From NCBI RefSeq assembly GCF_001610975.1, contig NZ_CP013342.1, positions 1,178,001 to 1,242,000 of the forward strand: a stretch of DNA of 64,000 nt. Direction: 5' to 3'. A program made the translations under genes and the position numbers. This stretch comes from Sphingopyxis terrae subsp. terrae NBRC 15098 (lineage in GTDB: Bacteria; Pseudomonadota; Alphaproteobacteria; Sphingomonadales; Sphingomonadaceae). Below the pieces are notes generated by a model that was given only the letters and a program-made list of their open reading frames with translations, did not search any database and was not told the origin of the DNA. Shown here in pieces: positions 29,562-41,264 of the stretch (within the stretch, counting starts at the first letter, position 1; each line of letters opens with the position of its first letter).

Positions 29562-30313
29562 TCGGGTTCGCCGCCGCCCAGCACCTGCTGCGCCTGACCG
29601 GTCAGCCACGCCATCGCCGCCGCCCACGGCTGATGCCCATGACTGATCCGCGCGACGCCGAGCGCCGCCAGTTCGGCATGGGTCGGCCCCGCCTTGGCGC
29701 GCAGGATATTGACCGGTAGCGGCGACGCCGCGCAAATCGCGCCAATGCAGCGCGCATCGCCGAGGAAGGGGACGAACAGCGAGCCTGCGCCGGCATCGGC
29801 ATAGGCGCGGGCGCGCTCGAGCACGGCGGCGACGAGCCGGTCGCCCTCCTTCGCCGCATCGGCGCCGCGAAAGACATCGCAGCGGGCGTTGACGAAAATT
29901 CCGGTATCGGCCGCGGCACGGTAGCGCGCCTGCGCCTCCGCGATCGGCAACAGATCGTTCCGGCCGGGCATCCGGTCCTCCATATTGATCCCCGCCGCTC
30001 CCGCCGCCCTTGCCCGCGCGACCGAGGCGCCAACGCTGGCGGGATCGGCGCCATAGCCCGATTCCATGTCGATCGTGACCGGCAAGTCGGTGACCGACAG
30101 GATGCGCGCGAGATTCTCGAACACATCGGCAAGCGGAAAATCCTCGCCATCGGCGCGGCCCTGCGCGCCGGCGACGCCATAGCTTCCGGTCGCGATCGCC
30201 TTGACCCCCGCGGCGGCGACCGCCTTCGCGCTGCCGGCATCCCAGATATTGACCAGAATCAGCGGGTCACCGGGAATGTGAAGCGCACGGAAGGTCGCGA
30301 TTTTGTCGGTCAT
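29555..30313 (-). CDS. isocitrate lyase / PEP mutase superfamily protein
   Basis: A 252-aa TIM-barrel protein of the ICL/PEPM superfamily: VNIWDAGSAKAVAAAGVKAIATGS at the N-terminus, metal-binding TIDMESGYG, and INMEDR. The catalytic-loop KKCGH of true isocitrate lyases is absent, and INAR/VNARCDVF is found at the usual place for the oxaloacetate decarboxylase/carboxyphosphonoenolpyruvate-like group. The activity is therefore undefined. It is the last gene of the DUF1203-ada run, with its ATG overlapping the ada stop (ATGA). Confidence 0.85.
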   Translation of the reverse strand: MTDKIATFRALHIPGDPLILVNIWDAGSAKAVAAAGVKAIATGSYGVAGAQGRADGEDFPLADVFENLARILSVTDLPVTIDMESGYGADPASVGASVARARAAGAAGINMEDRMPGRNDLLPIAEAQARYRAAADTGIFVNARCDVFRGADAAKEGDRLVAAVLERARAYADAGAGSLFVPFLGDARCIGAICAASPLPVNILRAKAGPTHAELAALGVARISHGHQPWAAAMAWLTGQAQQVLGGGEPDY

Positions 30314-31344
30314 TTAATTTCCCTTTTCAGAAGTTCGCGCTTGATCGGCAGGCCATAGGCATAGCCGCCGAGCGAGCCGTCGCTGCGCACGACGCGGTGG
30401 CACGGGATGAGGACCGCGACGTTGTTCGCACCATTGGCGCTGCCCGCGGCGCGCACCGCCTTGGGCTTGCCGACCGCGGCCGCGATGTCGGCGTAGCTGC
30501 GCGTCTCGCCCGCCGGTATCTTGCGCAGTTCGCGCCAGACCGCTTCCTGAAAGGCGGTGCCCTTCACATCGAGCGGAATATGGTCAAAACCGGCCGCCGG
30601 CGCCTCTACCGCATCGACCACCTGCTGCAGCAGCGCGGTGAAATCGGCGCCGCCCTCGACCAGTTCGGCGGCCGGGAAGCGCGCCTCAAGCGCATCGCGC
30701 CCTTCCGCAAAGCTGAGGCGGCACACGCCCTTTGCGGTCGCCGCGACGAGCATGTCGCCAAGGCTCGTCGATACCACCGCCCAGTGAATCGTCGCGCCCT
30801 TGCCGCCATTCACCCATGCCGAAGCGGTCATTCCCATGCGTCCCTCCATCGTGTCGTAAAAGCGCGACGGCCCCGAAAAGCCCGCGTCATAGATGGCGTC
30901 GGTCACGCGCCCCGCCTCGCTCAACGCCGCCCGGGCGCGCTCCTCGCGCAGCGCCCTTGCATAGGCAGCTGGCGAAAGGCCGGTGTGACGGGTGAAGACG
31001 CGCTGAAAATGGGTCGCCGAATAGCCGGTACGCGCCGCAAGATCGGCGAGCGCGAGCGGCTCCTCGCTGTCCTTGATCGCGGCGATGGCGGCGATCACGG
31101 CGCCTTCGTCGCGCGCGACATCGTCTGGCAGGCAACGCTTGCACGGGCGCAGTCCGGCGGCGCGTGCTGCGGCTCCGTCGGCGAAGAAGCGGACATTCGC
31201 GCGCGCCGGATGCCGCGCCGCGCAGCTCGGCCTGCAATAGATGCCCGTCGTCAGCACACCGGTGACGAAGCGTCCGTCGAGCGCACGGTCGCGGCGCTGC
31301 ACCGCCGCCCAGCGATCGGCATCGGTCATGCTGTCGGCGCTCAT
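30310..31344 (-). CDS. ada: bifunctional DNA alkylation repair protein / AraC regulator Ada
   Basis: A 344-aa Ada with all parts. The N-terminal zinc domain, which accepts methyl from phosphotriesters, carries Cys37, Cys41, Cys68 and Cys71 (GIYCRPSC, CKRC). The AraC-type HTH spans about 90-190 (LADLAARTGYSATHFQRVFTRHTG). The C-terminal O6-methylguanine methyltransferase has the active-site PCHRV with Cys315. The start at 31344 overlaps the DUF1203 stop (ATGA). Alkylation-dependent autoregulation is known for the family; I did not identify an Ada box here. Confidence 0.95.
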   Translation of the reverse strand: MSADSMTDADRWAAVQRRDRALDGRFVTGVLTTGIYCRPSCAARHPARANVRFFADGAAARAAGLRPCKRCLPDDVARDEGAVIAAIAAIKDSEEPLALADLAARTGYSATHFQRVFTRHTGLSPAAYARALREERARAALSEAGRVTDAIYDAGFSGPSRFYDTMEGRMGMTASAWVNGGKGATIHWAVVSTSLGDMLVAATAKGVCRLSFAEGRDALEARFPAAELVEGGADFTALLQQVVDAVEAPAAGFDHIPLDVKGTAFQEAVWRELRKIPAGETRSYADIAAAVGKPKAVRAAGSANGANNVAVLIPCHRVVRSDGSLGGYAYGLPIKRELLKREIK

Positions 31345-31838
31345 GGCTCGGCTCCCTCGCTCGCATCCCGCTCGATCCGCGCGGCAAAGCATCCGTACGC
31401 GGCATTATGGGCGTCGATATAGGCGATGCCGGCGTCCGCGAACAGGTCGCGGATTGCGGCATCGGCTTCGCCCGGCCCTGCGACCCGCGCGGTTCGCAGC
31501 ATGCCGTCGGCACCAAAGGCACGCATCGCGAGCGGGCGCCCCTCGAACACCGGCGGCGTCCGGTCGCGCCACATCGTGCGCGCCGCGCCGCGCCGGACAT
31601 AAATGGCATAGGCGCTGCGATAGGGCGTGGCGACGTCGTGGCTGAGGTGATGCAGCAGTACTAGTTCCTCGCCCGCCCTTGCGTCCTCCAGGCTGACCCG
31701 GCAGGGAAAGCCGCGGTCGGCGGTGGCAATGACGCGGCGGGCGTTCCGCGCGCTCAGCGCCTCATCGTCGAGCGCGAAAAGCGGGGCGAAGGGCGCGGGG
31801 TCCAGCCCCTGAATTCGATAGCGCATTCGATCAGTCAT
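31341..31838 (-). CDS. DUF1203 family protein
   Basis: A 165-aa soluble protein of the DUF1203 family, with the signature RGFPCRVSLEDARAGEELVLLHH near residues 42-64 and YRSAYAIYVRRG. Function unknown. It is the first gene of a three-gene run coupled by ATGA to ada, which suggests a role or co-expression in the alkylation response. Confidence 0.85.
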   Translation of the reverse strand: MTDRMRYRIQGLDPAPFAPLFALDDEALSARNARRVIATADRGFPCRVSLEDARAGEELVLLHHLSHDVATPYRSAYAIYVRRGAARTMWRDRTPPVFEGRPLAMRAFGADGMLRTARVAGPGEADAAIRDLFADAGIAYIDAHNAAYGCFAARIERDASEGAEP

Positions 31839-31997
31839 ATGCGGCTCCTTTGTCTGCTCGCCGATTTGTCATGCCAGGCGCGGCGATGCGTCCCGATGCT
31901 TGCGCTCAAAGCCGGACGATGCGCTCGCCTCTGATTTTTTCCACCAAACCAACAGTTTCGATGCCCGGCATCGACGGATGACATCGGAGACTATCGA

Positions 31998-32819
31998 ATG
32001 ACGACCATCGACGTATCGCAGACCGGCGGAAAGCGGGCGGCGCCGCGCGACTGGCTCCGGCTTTCCGCTACCCTCTGCTTCCTGTCGATCGCGGCGGGCC
32101 AGTTGCTCTTCACCGCCTTCATCCTGCTTTTCTACTACCCGTCCTCCTTGTCGGGTGACTTCGCCGCGTGGAATGCCAAACCGCTGATCAAGGGCTTCGT
32201 GCCCGGCGATGTGGGCGGCAATCTCTTCTTTGCGGCACATGTGCTGATGGCGGCGGTCATCACCTTCGGCGGACTGGTGCAGTTGGTGCCCGCGATCCGG
32301 GGACGCTGGCCCGCCATCCACCGCTGGAACGGCCGGCTCTATCTGCTCAGCGCGCTGGTGCTCGCGCTCGGCGGGCTCTGGCTGACCTGGGTGCGCGGCA
32401 CTTGGCTGCACTGGGCGGGCGCGGTGGGAATCAGCCTCGATGCGCTGCTCATTCTTCTCTTCGGCGCGCTTGCATGGCGGGATGCCCGGGCGCGCCGGTT
32501 TGCGGCGCACCGGCGCTGGACGCTACGCCTGTTCGCGGTGGCGAGCGCAGTCTGGTTCATGCGCGTCGGCTATATGACCTGGGGCATCGCGGCCGGCGGC
32601 GCGGGGATCGGCACGGCGATGGACGGCCCGTTCGACATCTTCCTGGCTTTCGCCAACTCGCTGCTGCCGCTCGGCGTGACCGAACTCTATTTGCGCACCG
32701 GCGCGCGGGGCAGGCCCGCGGTGCGATCCGCCGTGACCGTAGTGCTGGCGACGAGCGCGATCGCCATTCTGGTCGGCAGCGCCGGGGCATGGCTGATCAT
32801 GTGGCGCCCCTACCTCTAA
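31998..32819 (+). CDS. DUF2306 family integral membrane protein
   Basis: A 273-aa membrane protein with seven or eight transmembrane helices. The first is LSATLCFLSIAAGQLLFTAFILLF. It has conserved His/Arg positions in HVLMAAVITFGGLVQLVPAIRGRWPAIHRWNGRLYL and FAAHRRWTLRL, the DUF2306 pattern. Family function is unknown; haem or quinone links have been suggested by the conserved histidines only. No obvious operon partner. Confidence 0.82.
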   Translation: MTTIDVSQTGGKRAAPRDWLRLSATLCFLSIAAGQLLFTAFILLFYYPSSLSGDFAAWNAKPLIKGFVPGDVGGNLFFAAHVLMAAVITFGGLVQLVPAIRGRWPAIHRWNGRLYLLSALVLALGGLWLTWVRGTWLHWAGAVGISLDALLILLFGALAWRDARARRFAAHRRWTLRLFAVASAVWFMRVGYMTWGIAAGGAGIGTAMDGPFDIFLAFANSLLPLGVTELYLRTGARGRPAVRSAVTVVLATSAIAILVGSAGAWLIMWRPYL

Positions 32820-32855
32820 CTTGCCTTCGCGCGCGCAGCGACTAGGTTCGCGGCC

Positions 32856-34415
32856 ATGACCCGTCTTCTCGCATTCTTCTTCGCCCCCCTGCTTGCTCTC
32901 GTCGCCTTCGCGGTTCCGGCCCGCGCTGCCGACGATATCAGCGCGGTTTCGCGCAGCGTCGTCCGCGTCGTCACCGTAGCGATGGTCGATGGCGAAGTCG
33001 TCGGCTTCGGGCATGGCAGCGGCATCGCCATTTCGCCGACCCGCATCCTCACCAACGCCCATGTCGTCGAATCGGCGGCCAAATATCCGAACAATGTCGC
33101 GCTCGGCGTCGTCCCCTCCGAAGGGAAGAAAAGCTATGCCGGCAAGCTGATCGCGATCGATACCAAGCGCGACCTGGCGCTCATCGAAATGACCGAGGGG
33201 CACGTGCCCGCCGCGGTCATCTATTCGGGGCCGTTCGAGGCGGGGGCAGAGGTCGTCGCGCTCGGCTATCCGGGCAATGTCGACCTTGCGACCGCGCAGA
33301 GCGCGACCGATTATATCACCCCGCGCAGCCCGGTGCGAAGCGAGGGCAATCTGTCGAACACCCAAGCGATCGAGGGCATCGCCACCTATGTCCACACGGC
33401 GAAGATCGCGCGCGGCAATTCGGGCGGACCGCTCGTCGACAGTTGCGGGCGCATCGTCGGCATCAACACCTTCATCACCCGCGCCGACGACGGCGATTCG
33501 CCCTTCGCCTTCGCGATCGCGGGCCGCGAGGTGACGCGCTTCCTTGGCGACGCCGGACAGAGTTTCGCGAGCGTCGGAACGCCGTGCCTGACGATGGCCG
33601 AGGCCGACGCCCGCGACCGCGCCGCGCTGGAAGCCGATGCCCGCGCGCTGGCGCAGGCCAATGCCGCGCGCGACGAAGCGGCGAAGCTCGACCATGACCT
33701 CAAGGCCGCGCGCGCCGAGGAAGCGGCGATGACCGCGCGTGAGAACCGCATGGCGCTCGCCGGGGTGCTGTTCGTGATCGGCGCGCTCGGCGCCGGGGCG
33801 GCGCTGATCTTCTACAATCAGAAGAATATGCGCCGCGCCAAGATCGCAGGGAGCGCCGGGGCCGCGCTGATGCTGTTCGCGGCGCTGCTCTTTGCGACGC
33901 GGCCCGATGCGCATGCGGCGCTCGACGCGGTCGAAGGCGATACGGCCGATACGGCGAAGCCCGAAGGGGCCAAGCTTGCCGAAGGTAATTATCTCTGCAC
34001 GATCCGCCCTGACCGCAGCCGCATTACCGTGTCGTCGACCACCGACGTGCCGGTCGCGATCGCCGCGAACGGCTGCGTCAACGACCGCACCCAATATGCG
34101 ATGGGCGCCGATGGCCGTTGGCAGCGTATCCTGGTGCCCAATGAGGAGGCGACCGTGACCGTCGCGTCGATCGATCCGGCGGCGAAGGATTATCGCGTCG
34201 ACCGCTATCTGCTCGATGCCGACACCATGAAGCTGGCGCGCGAGGCGCGGGCGGGGATCACGCTCAAGGCCTGCACCACCGACCCCGACGCGCTTGCCGG
34301 GCTCGCGACGCAGCAGGATGCAATTCGCGCCGTACTGCCCGCCAGCCCGAACGAGCGGCTCGTCTACCAGTGCCAGAAGGCGGCGGCAGGGGCGGGAGCA
34401 AAGCCAGCGCCCTGA
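32856..34415 (+). CDS. exported trypsin-like serine protease with membrane helices
   Basis: A 519-aa protein. The signal peptide LLAFFFAPLLALVAFAVPARA is followed by an S1-type protease domain (about 27-235) with catalytic triad His69 (TNAHVV), Asp106 (KRDLALIEM) and Ser189 (ARGNSGGPL). A charged Ala-rich helix (about 245-290, likely coiled coil) precedes two transmembrane helices (about 298-316 and 330-347). The remaining 170 residues form a periplasmic C-terminal domain. No PDZ domain is visible, unlike DegP. Confidence 0.87.
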   Translation: MTRLLAFFFAPLLALVAFAVPARAADDISAVSRSVVRVVTVAMVDGEVVGFGHGSGIAISPTRILTNAHVVESAAKYPNNVALGVVPSEGKKSYAGKLIAIDTKRDLALIEMTEGHVPAAVIYSGPFEAGAEVVALGYPGNVDLATAQSATDYITPRSPVRSEGNLSNTQAIEGIATYVHTAKIARGNSGGPLVDSCGRIVGINTFITRADDGDSPFAFAIAGREVTRFLGDAGQSFASVGTPCLTMAEADARDRAALEADARALAQANAARDEAAKLDHDLKAARAEEAAMTARENRMALAGVLFVIGALGAGAALIFYNQKNMRRAKIAGSAGAALMLFAALLFATRPDAHAALDAVEGDTADTAKPEGAKLAEGNYLCTIRPDRSRITVSSTTDVPVAIAANGCVNDRTQYAMGADGRWQRILVPNEEATVTVASIDPAAKDYRVDRYLLDADTMKLAREARAGITLKACTTDPDALAGLATQQDAIRAVLPASPNERLVYQCQKAAAGAGAKPAP

Positions 34416-34442
34416 TGCTGCGCGGGGTCGTGGCAGCGTCTG

Positions 34443-35120
34443 CTATCCCCCGCACGCCTTGAACAGCATGAGTGTGCGGTCCCTCGCGAGGTCGGCGCTC
34501 GGTTCGTGATAATCCTTGCGGCGGTCGCTGTTGAAGCCGTGGCCCGCCTCATAGACGAAGATTCGCGCGGTCGGATGATCGCGCGCGATCAGCGTCTCGA
34601 CGCCGTCCATCGGAATGCCGCCGTCGAAGCGGCCGAAATGGGCGATGGCGGCGCACCCCGGCGCCTCATCCTTGAACATTGTCGGGACGAGGCTGCCGTA
34701 ATAGGAGGAAGCGGCGGCCAGATCGGGGCTGATCTGCGCCATTCGCCACGCGACCGACCCGCCGTAGCAATAGCCGGTGATGAAGACCGGCCCCTTCGCC
34801 TTCAGGGCATCGATACAGGTCTGCGCGTCCTTTAGACTCTGTTCGAACGGATGGAGTTCGCGCGCCAGCTGCACCGCGCGCTCGAACTGCGGCCCCGAAT
34901 AGTCGCTTTCGAACCCCGGATGCTCGCGGTCGAACAGCGCGGGCGACAGCACCTCATAGCCGTCGGCCGCATATTCGTCGCACAGCTCGCGAATATGATC
35001 GGTGACCCCGAAGATTTCCTGGATCAGGACGAGCCCGCCGCGGCGTTCGCCGACTGGCTGGGCGTGATAGACCGCGATTTCCGCGCCGTCGTCCATTGTC
35101 ATACGGATCATTTCGCCCAT
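34443..35120 (-). CDS. dienelactone hydrolase family protein
   Basis: A 225-aa alpha/beta-hydrolase. The catalytic triad is Cys118 in GYCYGGS, Asp166 in FGRFDGGIP and His194 in EAGHGF, the dienelactone hydrolase arrangement. The ATG at 35118-35120 is the natural start because the family begins MIRM/GAEIAVYHA; the upstream in-frame sequence is not conserved-looking. It is divergent from the atp operon. A true role in chloroaromatic breakdown is uncertain, since many paralogues have other substrates. Confidence 0.9.
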   Translation of the reverse strand: MGEMIRMTMDDGAEIAVYHAQPVGERRGGLVLIQEIFGVTDHIRELCDEYAADGYEVLSPALFDREHPGFESDYSGPQFERAVQLARELHPFEQSLKDAQTCIDALKAKGPVFITGYCYGGSVAWRMAQISPDLAAASSYYGSLVPTMFKDEAPGCAAIAHFGRFDGGIPMDGVETLIARDHPTARIFVYEAGHGFNSDRRKDYHEPSADLARDRTLMLFKACGG

Positions 35121-35380
35121 CGGCCTTGCCCTCTTCCGTGCTTGCCGCGCCAGTCGTGGCGCGATCCGACTTTCGCGCCTGTTTGGAGAAAGTCGGCCGC
35201 TTCGACAAGCGCGACGCAAAGGGGGGCGGAAGGTGAAGCGGATTCCTCCCACCCCCACCTTGCATTGCAACAGAATCGTTGCTAGGCGCGCCGCGACTTC
35301 GCGCGGGGGTGGTTCGTCGAATTTCCCCGAAAACCGCGCGACCAAATCCCCCACGGGATCGTAGAGAAGGACTTTCGCGC
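35121..35380. promoter_or_regulatory. divergent promoter region between the dienelactone hydrolase gene and atpHAGDC
   Basis: 260 bases that must contain the atp promoter. A 5-bp dyad GCAAC-N6-GTTGC (35267-35282) lies about 100 bases ahead of atpH, beside a weak TTGCAT element. GAGAAGG (about 35364-35370) is the atpH ribosome binding site. No gene is present. Confidence 0.4.
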
Positions 35381-35947
35381 GTGGAGAATTCCGGCGGCAT
35401 TCAGGGCAACATCACGGCGGGCCTCGCGGGCCGCTATGCCAGCGCGCTGTTCGATCTGGCGAGCGAATCGAAGGCAATCGACGGCGTTCAGGCGAGCCTT
35501 GCAAAGCTGCAGACCGCGCTGACCGATTCGGCCGATCTGGCGACCCTGATCTCGAGCCCCGTCGTTACCCGCGGCGATGCCGAAAAGGCAATCGAGGCGG
35601 TGGCCAAGGCGTTGAAGCTCGATTCGCTGACCGCCAAATTCCTGGGCGTGCTCGCCGAAAATCGCCGCCTTGCCGATCTGCCCGCGATGATCGACGCCTA
35701 TCATGCGATCGTCGCGGCGCACCGCGGCGAAGTGACCGCCAAGGTCACCAGCGCCCACCCGCTGAGCGCCGAGCAATTGAAGGCGCTCGCCGCCAACCTC
35801 AAGACCCGTGTCGGCCGCGACGTGAAGATCGCGACCACCGTCGACCCCGCCATTCTCGGCGGCCTCGTCGTCCAGCTGGGCAGCCAGCTGATCGACGGCA
35901 GCATCCGTACCCGTCTCAACAGTTTCGCCCAGGCGATGAAGGGCTGA
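35381..35947 (+). CDS. atpH: ATP synthase F1 delta subunit
   Basis: A 188-aa peripheral stalk subunit that joins F1 to Fo. It has the typical GLAGRYASALFDLASE start, a helical N-domain, and the conserved C-terminal IDGSIRTRLNSFAQAM. A GTG at 35381 is used: GAGAAGG lies ten bases upstream and homologues begin here. First gene of atpHAGDC; the Fo genes are not in this window, as is usual in alphaproteobacteria. Confidence 0.94.
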   Translation: MENSGGIQGNITAGLAGRYASALFDLASESKAIDGVQASLAKLQTALTDSADLATLISSPVVTRGDAEKAIEAVAKALKLDSLTAKFLGVLAENRRLADLPAMIDAYHAIVAAHRGEVTAKVTSAHPLSAEQLKALAANLKTRVGRDVKIATTVDPAILGGLVVQLGSQLIDGSIRTRLNSFAQAMKG

Positions 35948-35982
35948 AAAGCCCGACGCCAAATTGCCCGATGAAAGGCTGA

Positions 35983-37515
<1,533 letters not shown>

Positions 37516-37529
37516 GCCAAGTTACCGTG

Positions 37530-37552
37530 AGCCCGGCCTCCTGCGCCGGGCT
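37530..37552 (+). promoter_or_regulatory. intercistronic hairpin between atpA and atpG
   Basis: AGCCCGGC and GCCGGGCT form a perfect 8-bp stem around a 7-base loop. There is no U-run, so it is not a strong terminator; RNA-processing or stability roles are possible. Confidence 0.6.
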
Positions 37553-37572
37553 GACGAACAAGAGGGGCCGTA

Positions 37573-38448
37573 ATGGCATCGCTTAAGGAACTCAAAGGGC
37601 GGATCGTCTCGGTCAAATCGACCCAGAAGATCACCAAGGCCAAGAAGATGGTTGCCGCCGCCAAGCTGCGCAAGGCGCAGGCCGCGGCCGAAGCTGCGCG
37701 GCCCTATGCCGAGCGGCTCGAAGGCGTCGTCGCCAGCCTCGCCTCCAAGGTCGGCGCGTCGGATTCGGCGCCCAAGCTGCTGTCGGGTACCGGCAAGAGC
37801 GACACCCACCTGCTGGTCGTGCTCAACAGCGACCGCGGCCTCGCCGGCGCGTTCAACTCGAACATCGTCAAGGCGGCACGCGACAAGGCTCTGGCGCTGC
37901 AGGCCGAAGGCAAGACGGTTCGCTTCTTCCTCGTCGGCCGCAAGGGCCGGCCGGTGATCGCCCGCCTCTTCCCCGGCCAGATCATCGAGAATTACGAAAC
38001 GACCGGCATCCGCGATATCGGCTTCGATCAGGCGAACGAGATTTCAGCGAAGGTGATGGAGCTTTACGAAGCCGGCGCCTTCGACGTCGCGCACCTCTTC
38101 TATTCGAAGTTCCGCTCGGCGCTGCTTCAGATCGCAACCGGCCAGCAGATGATCCCGGTTCCGCCGCCCGCTGACGTTCCGGCGTCGAGCGGCGCTGCGG
38201 TCGAATATGAACCGGGCGAGGAAGAAATCCTTGCTGACCTCTTGCCGCGCAACGTCACCATCCAGATCTTCAAGGGCCTCCTTGAAAACGCCGCGTCCGA
38301 ACAGGGCGCGTCGATGACTGCGATGGACAATGCGACGCGCAACGCGGGCGAGCTGATCAACAAGCTGACCATCGTTTACAACCGCACGCGTCAGGCGGCG
38401 ATCACCACCGAACTTATCGAGATTATCGCGGGCGCCGAAGCGCTCTAA
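37573..38448 (+). CDS. atpG: ATP synthase F1 gamma subunit
   Basis: The 291-aa central rotor shaft. The N-terminal coiled coil ([36 protein letters not shown]) and C-terminal coiled coil ([37 protein letters not shown]) are both intact; the latter is the gamma signature. AGAGGGG lies just upstream of its ATG. Confidence 0.97.
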   Translation: MASLKELKGRIVSVKSTQKITKAKKMVAAAKLRKAQAAAEAARPYAERLEGVVASLASKVGASDSAPKLLSGTGKSDTHLLVVLNSDRGLAGAFNSNIVKAARDKALALQAEGKTVRFFLVGRKGRPVIARLFPGQIIENYETTGIRDIGFDQANEISAKVMELYEAGAFDVAHLFYSKFRSALLQIATGQQMIPVPPPADVPASSGAAVEYEPGEEEILADLLPRNVTIQIFKGLLENAASEQGASMTAMDNATRNAGELINKLTIVYNRTRQAAITTELIEIIAGAEAL

Positions 38449-40011
<1,563 letters not shown>

Positions 40012-40020
40012 GGATAACGG

Positions 40021-40042
40021 CCCCTCCCTTTCGGGGGAGGGG
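40021..40042 (+). promoter_or_regulatory. intercistronic hairpin between atpD and atpC
   Basis: CCCCTCCC and GGGAGGGG pair perfectly around a 6-base loop, ten bases after the atpD stop. It lacks a U-run. It mirrors the hairpin behind atpA. Confidence 0.65.
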
Positions 40043-40058
40043 TTGTAGGAATAGAGAT

Positions 40059-40316
40059 ATGGCTCTGAAGTTCGAACTCGTTACCCCCGCCCGCCTCGAG
40101 CGGTCGAGCGACGTCTATATGGTCACCGTGCCGGGCAGCGAAGGCGATTTCTCGGTGCTCGAAGGCCATGCGCCCTTCATGGCGACGCTGCGCAACGGCC
40201 CGCTGACCATCTATGCGACGAACGGCGCCCAGCCCGAAACGATCGAGGTCGAAGGCGGCTTTGCCGAAGTGAACGAAGCCGGCCTCACCGTCCTCGCCGA
40301 ACATATCGCCGGCTGA
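40059..40316 (+). CDS. atpC: ATP synthase F1 epsilon subunit, short form
   Basis: An 85-aa beta-sandwich domain ([45 protein letters not shown]). The C-terminal helix pair that lets longer epsilon subunits inhibit F1 is absent. Short forms occur in alphaproteobacteria. The gene is complete and ends 24 bases ahead of the operon terminator. Confidence 0.93.
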   Translation: MALKFELVTPARLERSSDVYMVTVPGSEGDFSVLEGHAPFMATLRNGPLTIYATNGAQPETIEVEGGFAEVNEAGLTVLAEHIAG

Positions 40317-40340
40317 CGCCGCGCGTCGCTTGCCGGATCG

Positions 40341-40367
40341 AAAAGGGGCCTTGCGGCCCCTTTTTTT
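40341..40367 (+). terminator. rho-independent terminator of the atp operon
   Basis: AAAAGGGGCC-TTGC-GGCCCCTTTTTTT: an 8 to 10-bp stem, a 4-base loop and a 7-T run. The A-rich left side makes it potentially bidirectional, so it may also end the convergent Crp/Fnr gene. Confidence 0.92.
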
Positions 40368-40391
40368 GTCGGCGGTGCCGGGGCGGGTCGC

Positions 40392-41132
40392 CTAATCGCG
40401 CTGCGCCGCGAGGCGATCGAGCGCCGCAGGGTCGCGGATGGTGATACGGTTGTAATCGATGGCGATCAGCCCCGCCTCCTCGAACCCGCGCAACAGCTTG
40501 TTCACGCTCTGGCGCGTGACGCCGAGCATCGCGCCCAACTGCTCCTGCGGCAATCGCAAACCCAAGTCGGTCCCCTGTTCGCCCGCGATGCCGTGGATGC
40601 GCGCGAGGTCAGCGAGCGTCCACGCCATGCGCTGGTCGAGCGATCCGAGCTGCTGGTCGTTGAGCAGCCGCAGGCTGTCACCCTGCCGCGCGCACATGAG
40701 CAGCGCGATGTCACGCCACAGGATCGGATCGGTGTCGAGGATCGCGCGCAGCCCGGCCACCGGCAGATGCACCAGCGTCGTATCCTTATGCGCGCGGTAG
40801 GCGAAACGGATCGGCGGATTGTCGAGCAGACGAACGAGCGCGAGCACTTCGAACGGTCCCGACAGGCTGAGCACGAACTTGCGTCCGGCGGCGCTGCCCC
40901 GGCTGACCTCGACCCCGCCTGCCGCGATCACGAAAATGTCGCGTTGTTCGGGATCGCGCGCGAAGATTTCGGCGCCGCGCGGATAGTCGGCGCTGCGCGC
41001 GATGCGGGCGAGGTCGGCAAGCCGCGCCTCCGGCCAGGCAGCGAAGAGCGGACAGCGGCGCAGCACGGCCAGCCGGTCGCCGTGCGTCGGCGCTGTGTCT
41101 TCCCCCACGCTTTCCCGCGACCGCGACGCCAT
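40392..41132 (-). CDS. Crp/Fnr-family transcriptional regulator
   Basis: A 246-aa regulator with an N-terminal cyclic-nucleotide-binding-like barrel (LFAAWPEARLADLARIARSADYPRGAEIFARDPEQRDIFVIAAGGVEVSRGS) and a C-terminal winged helix (RLPQEQLGAMLGVTRQSVNKLLRGFEEAGLI). No FNR-type Cys cluster is present. The start at 41132 has GGGAGGA six bases upstream. It is divergent from the DUF1254 gene across 132 bases and could control it. Confidence 0.9.
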   Translation of the reverse strand: MASRSRESVGEDTAPTHGDRLAVLRRCPLFAAWPEARLADLARIARSADYPRGAEIFARDPEQRDIFVIAAGGVEVSRGSAAGRKFVLSLSGPFEVLALVRLLDNPPIRFAYRAHKDTTLVHLPVAGLRAILDTDPILWRDIALLMCARQGDSLRLLNDQQLGSLDQRMAWTLADLARIHGIAGEQGTDLGLRLPQEQLGAMLGVTRQSVNKLLRGFEEAGLIAIDYNRITIRDPAALDRLAAQRD

Positions 41133-41264
41133 CACCCGTCCTCCCGGCGCCCATAGTAGGATGCGGCGGCAATTTTCCCAACGAGATTGTCGGCCCGATG
41201 ACAGACTGCGCCCGCCTGCCCCGCTACGGCGCCAATGCAAAGGTGGAAAGAGGAGTGAGGTCCT

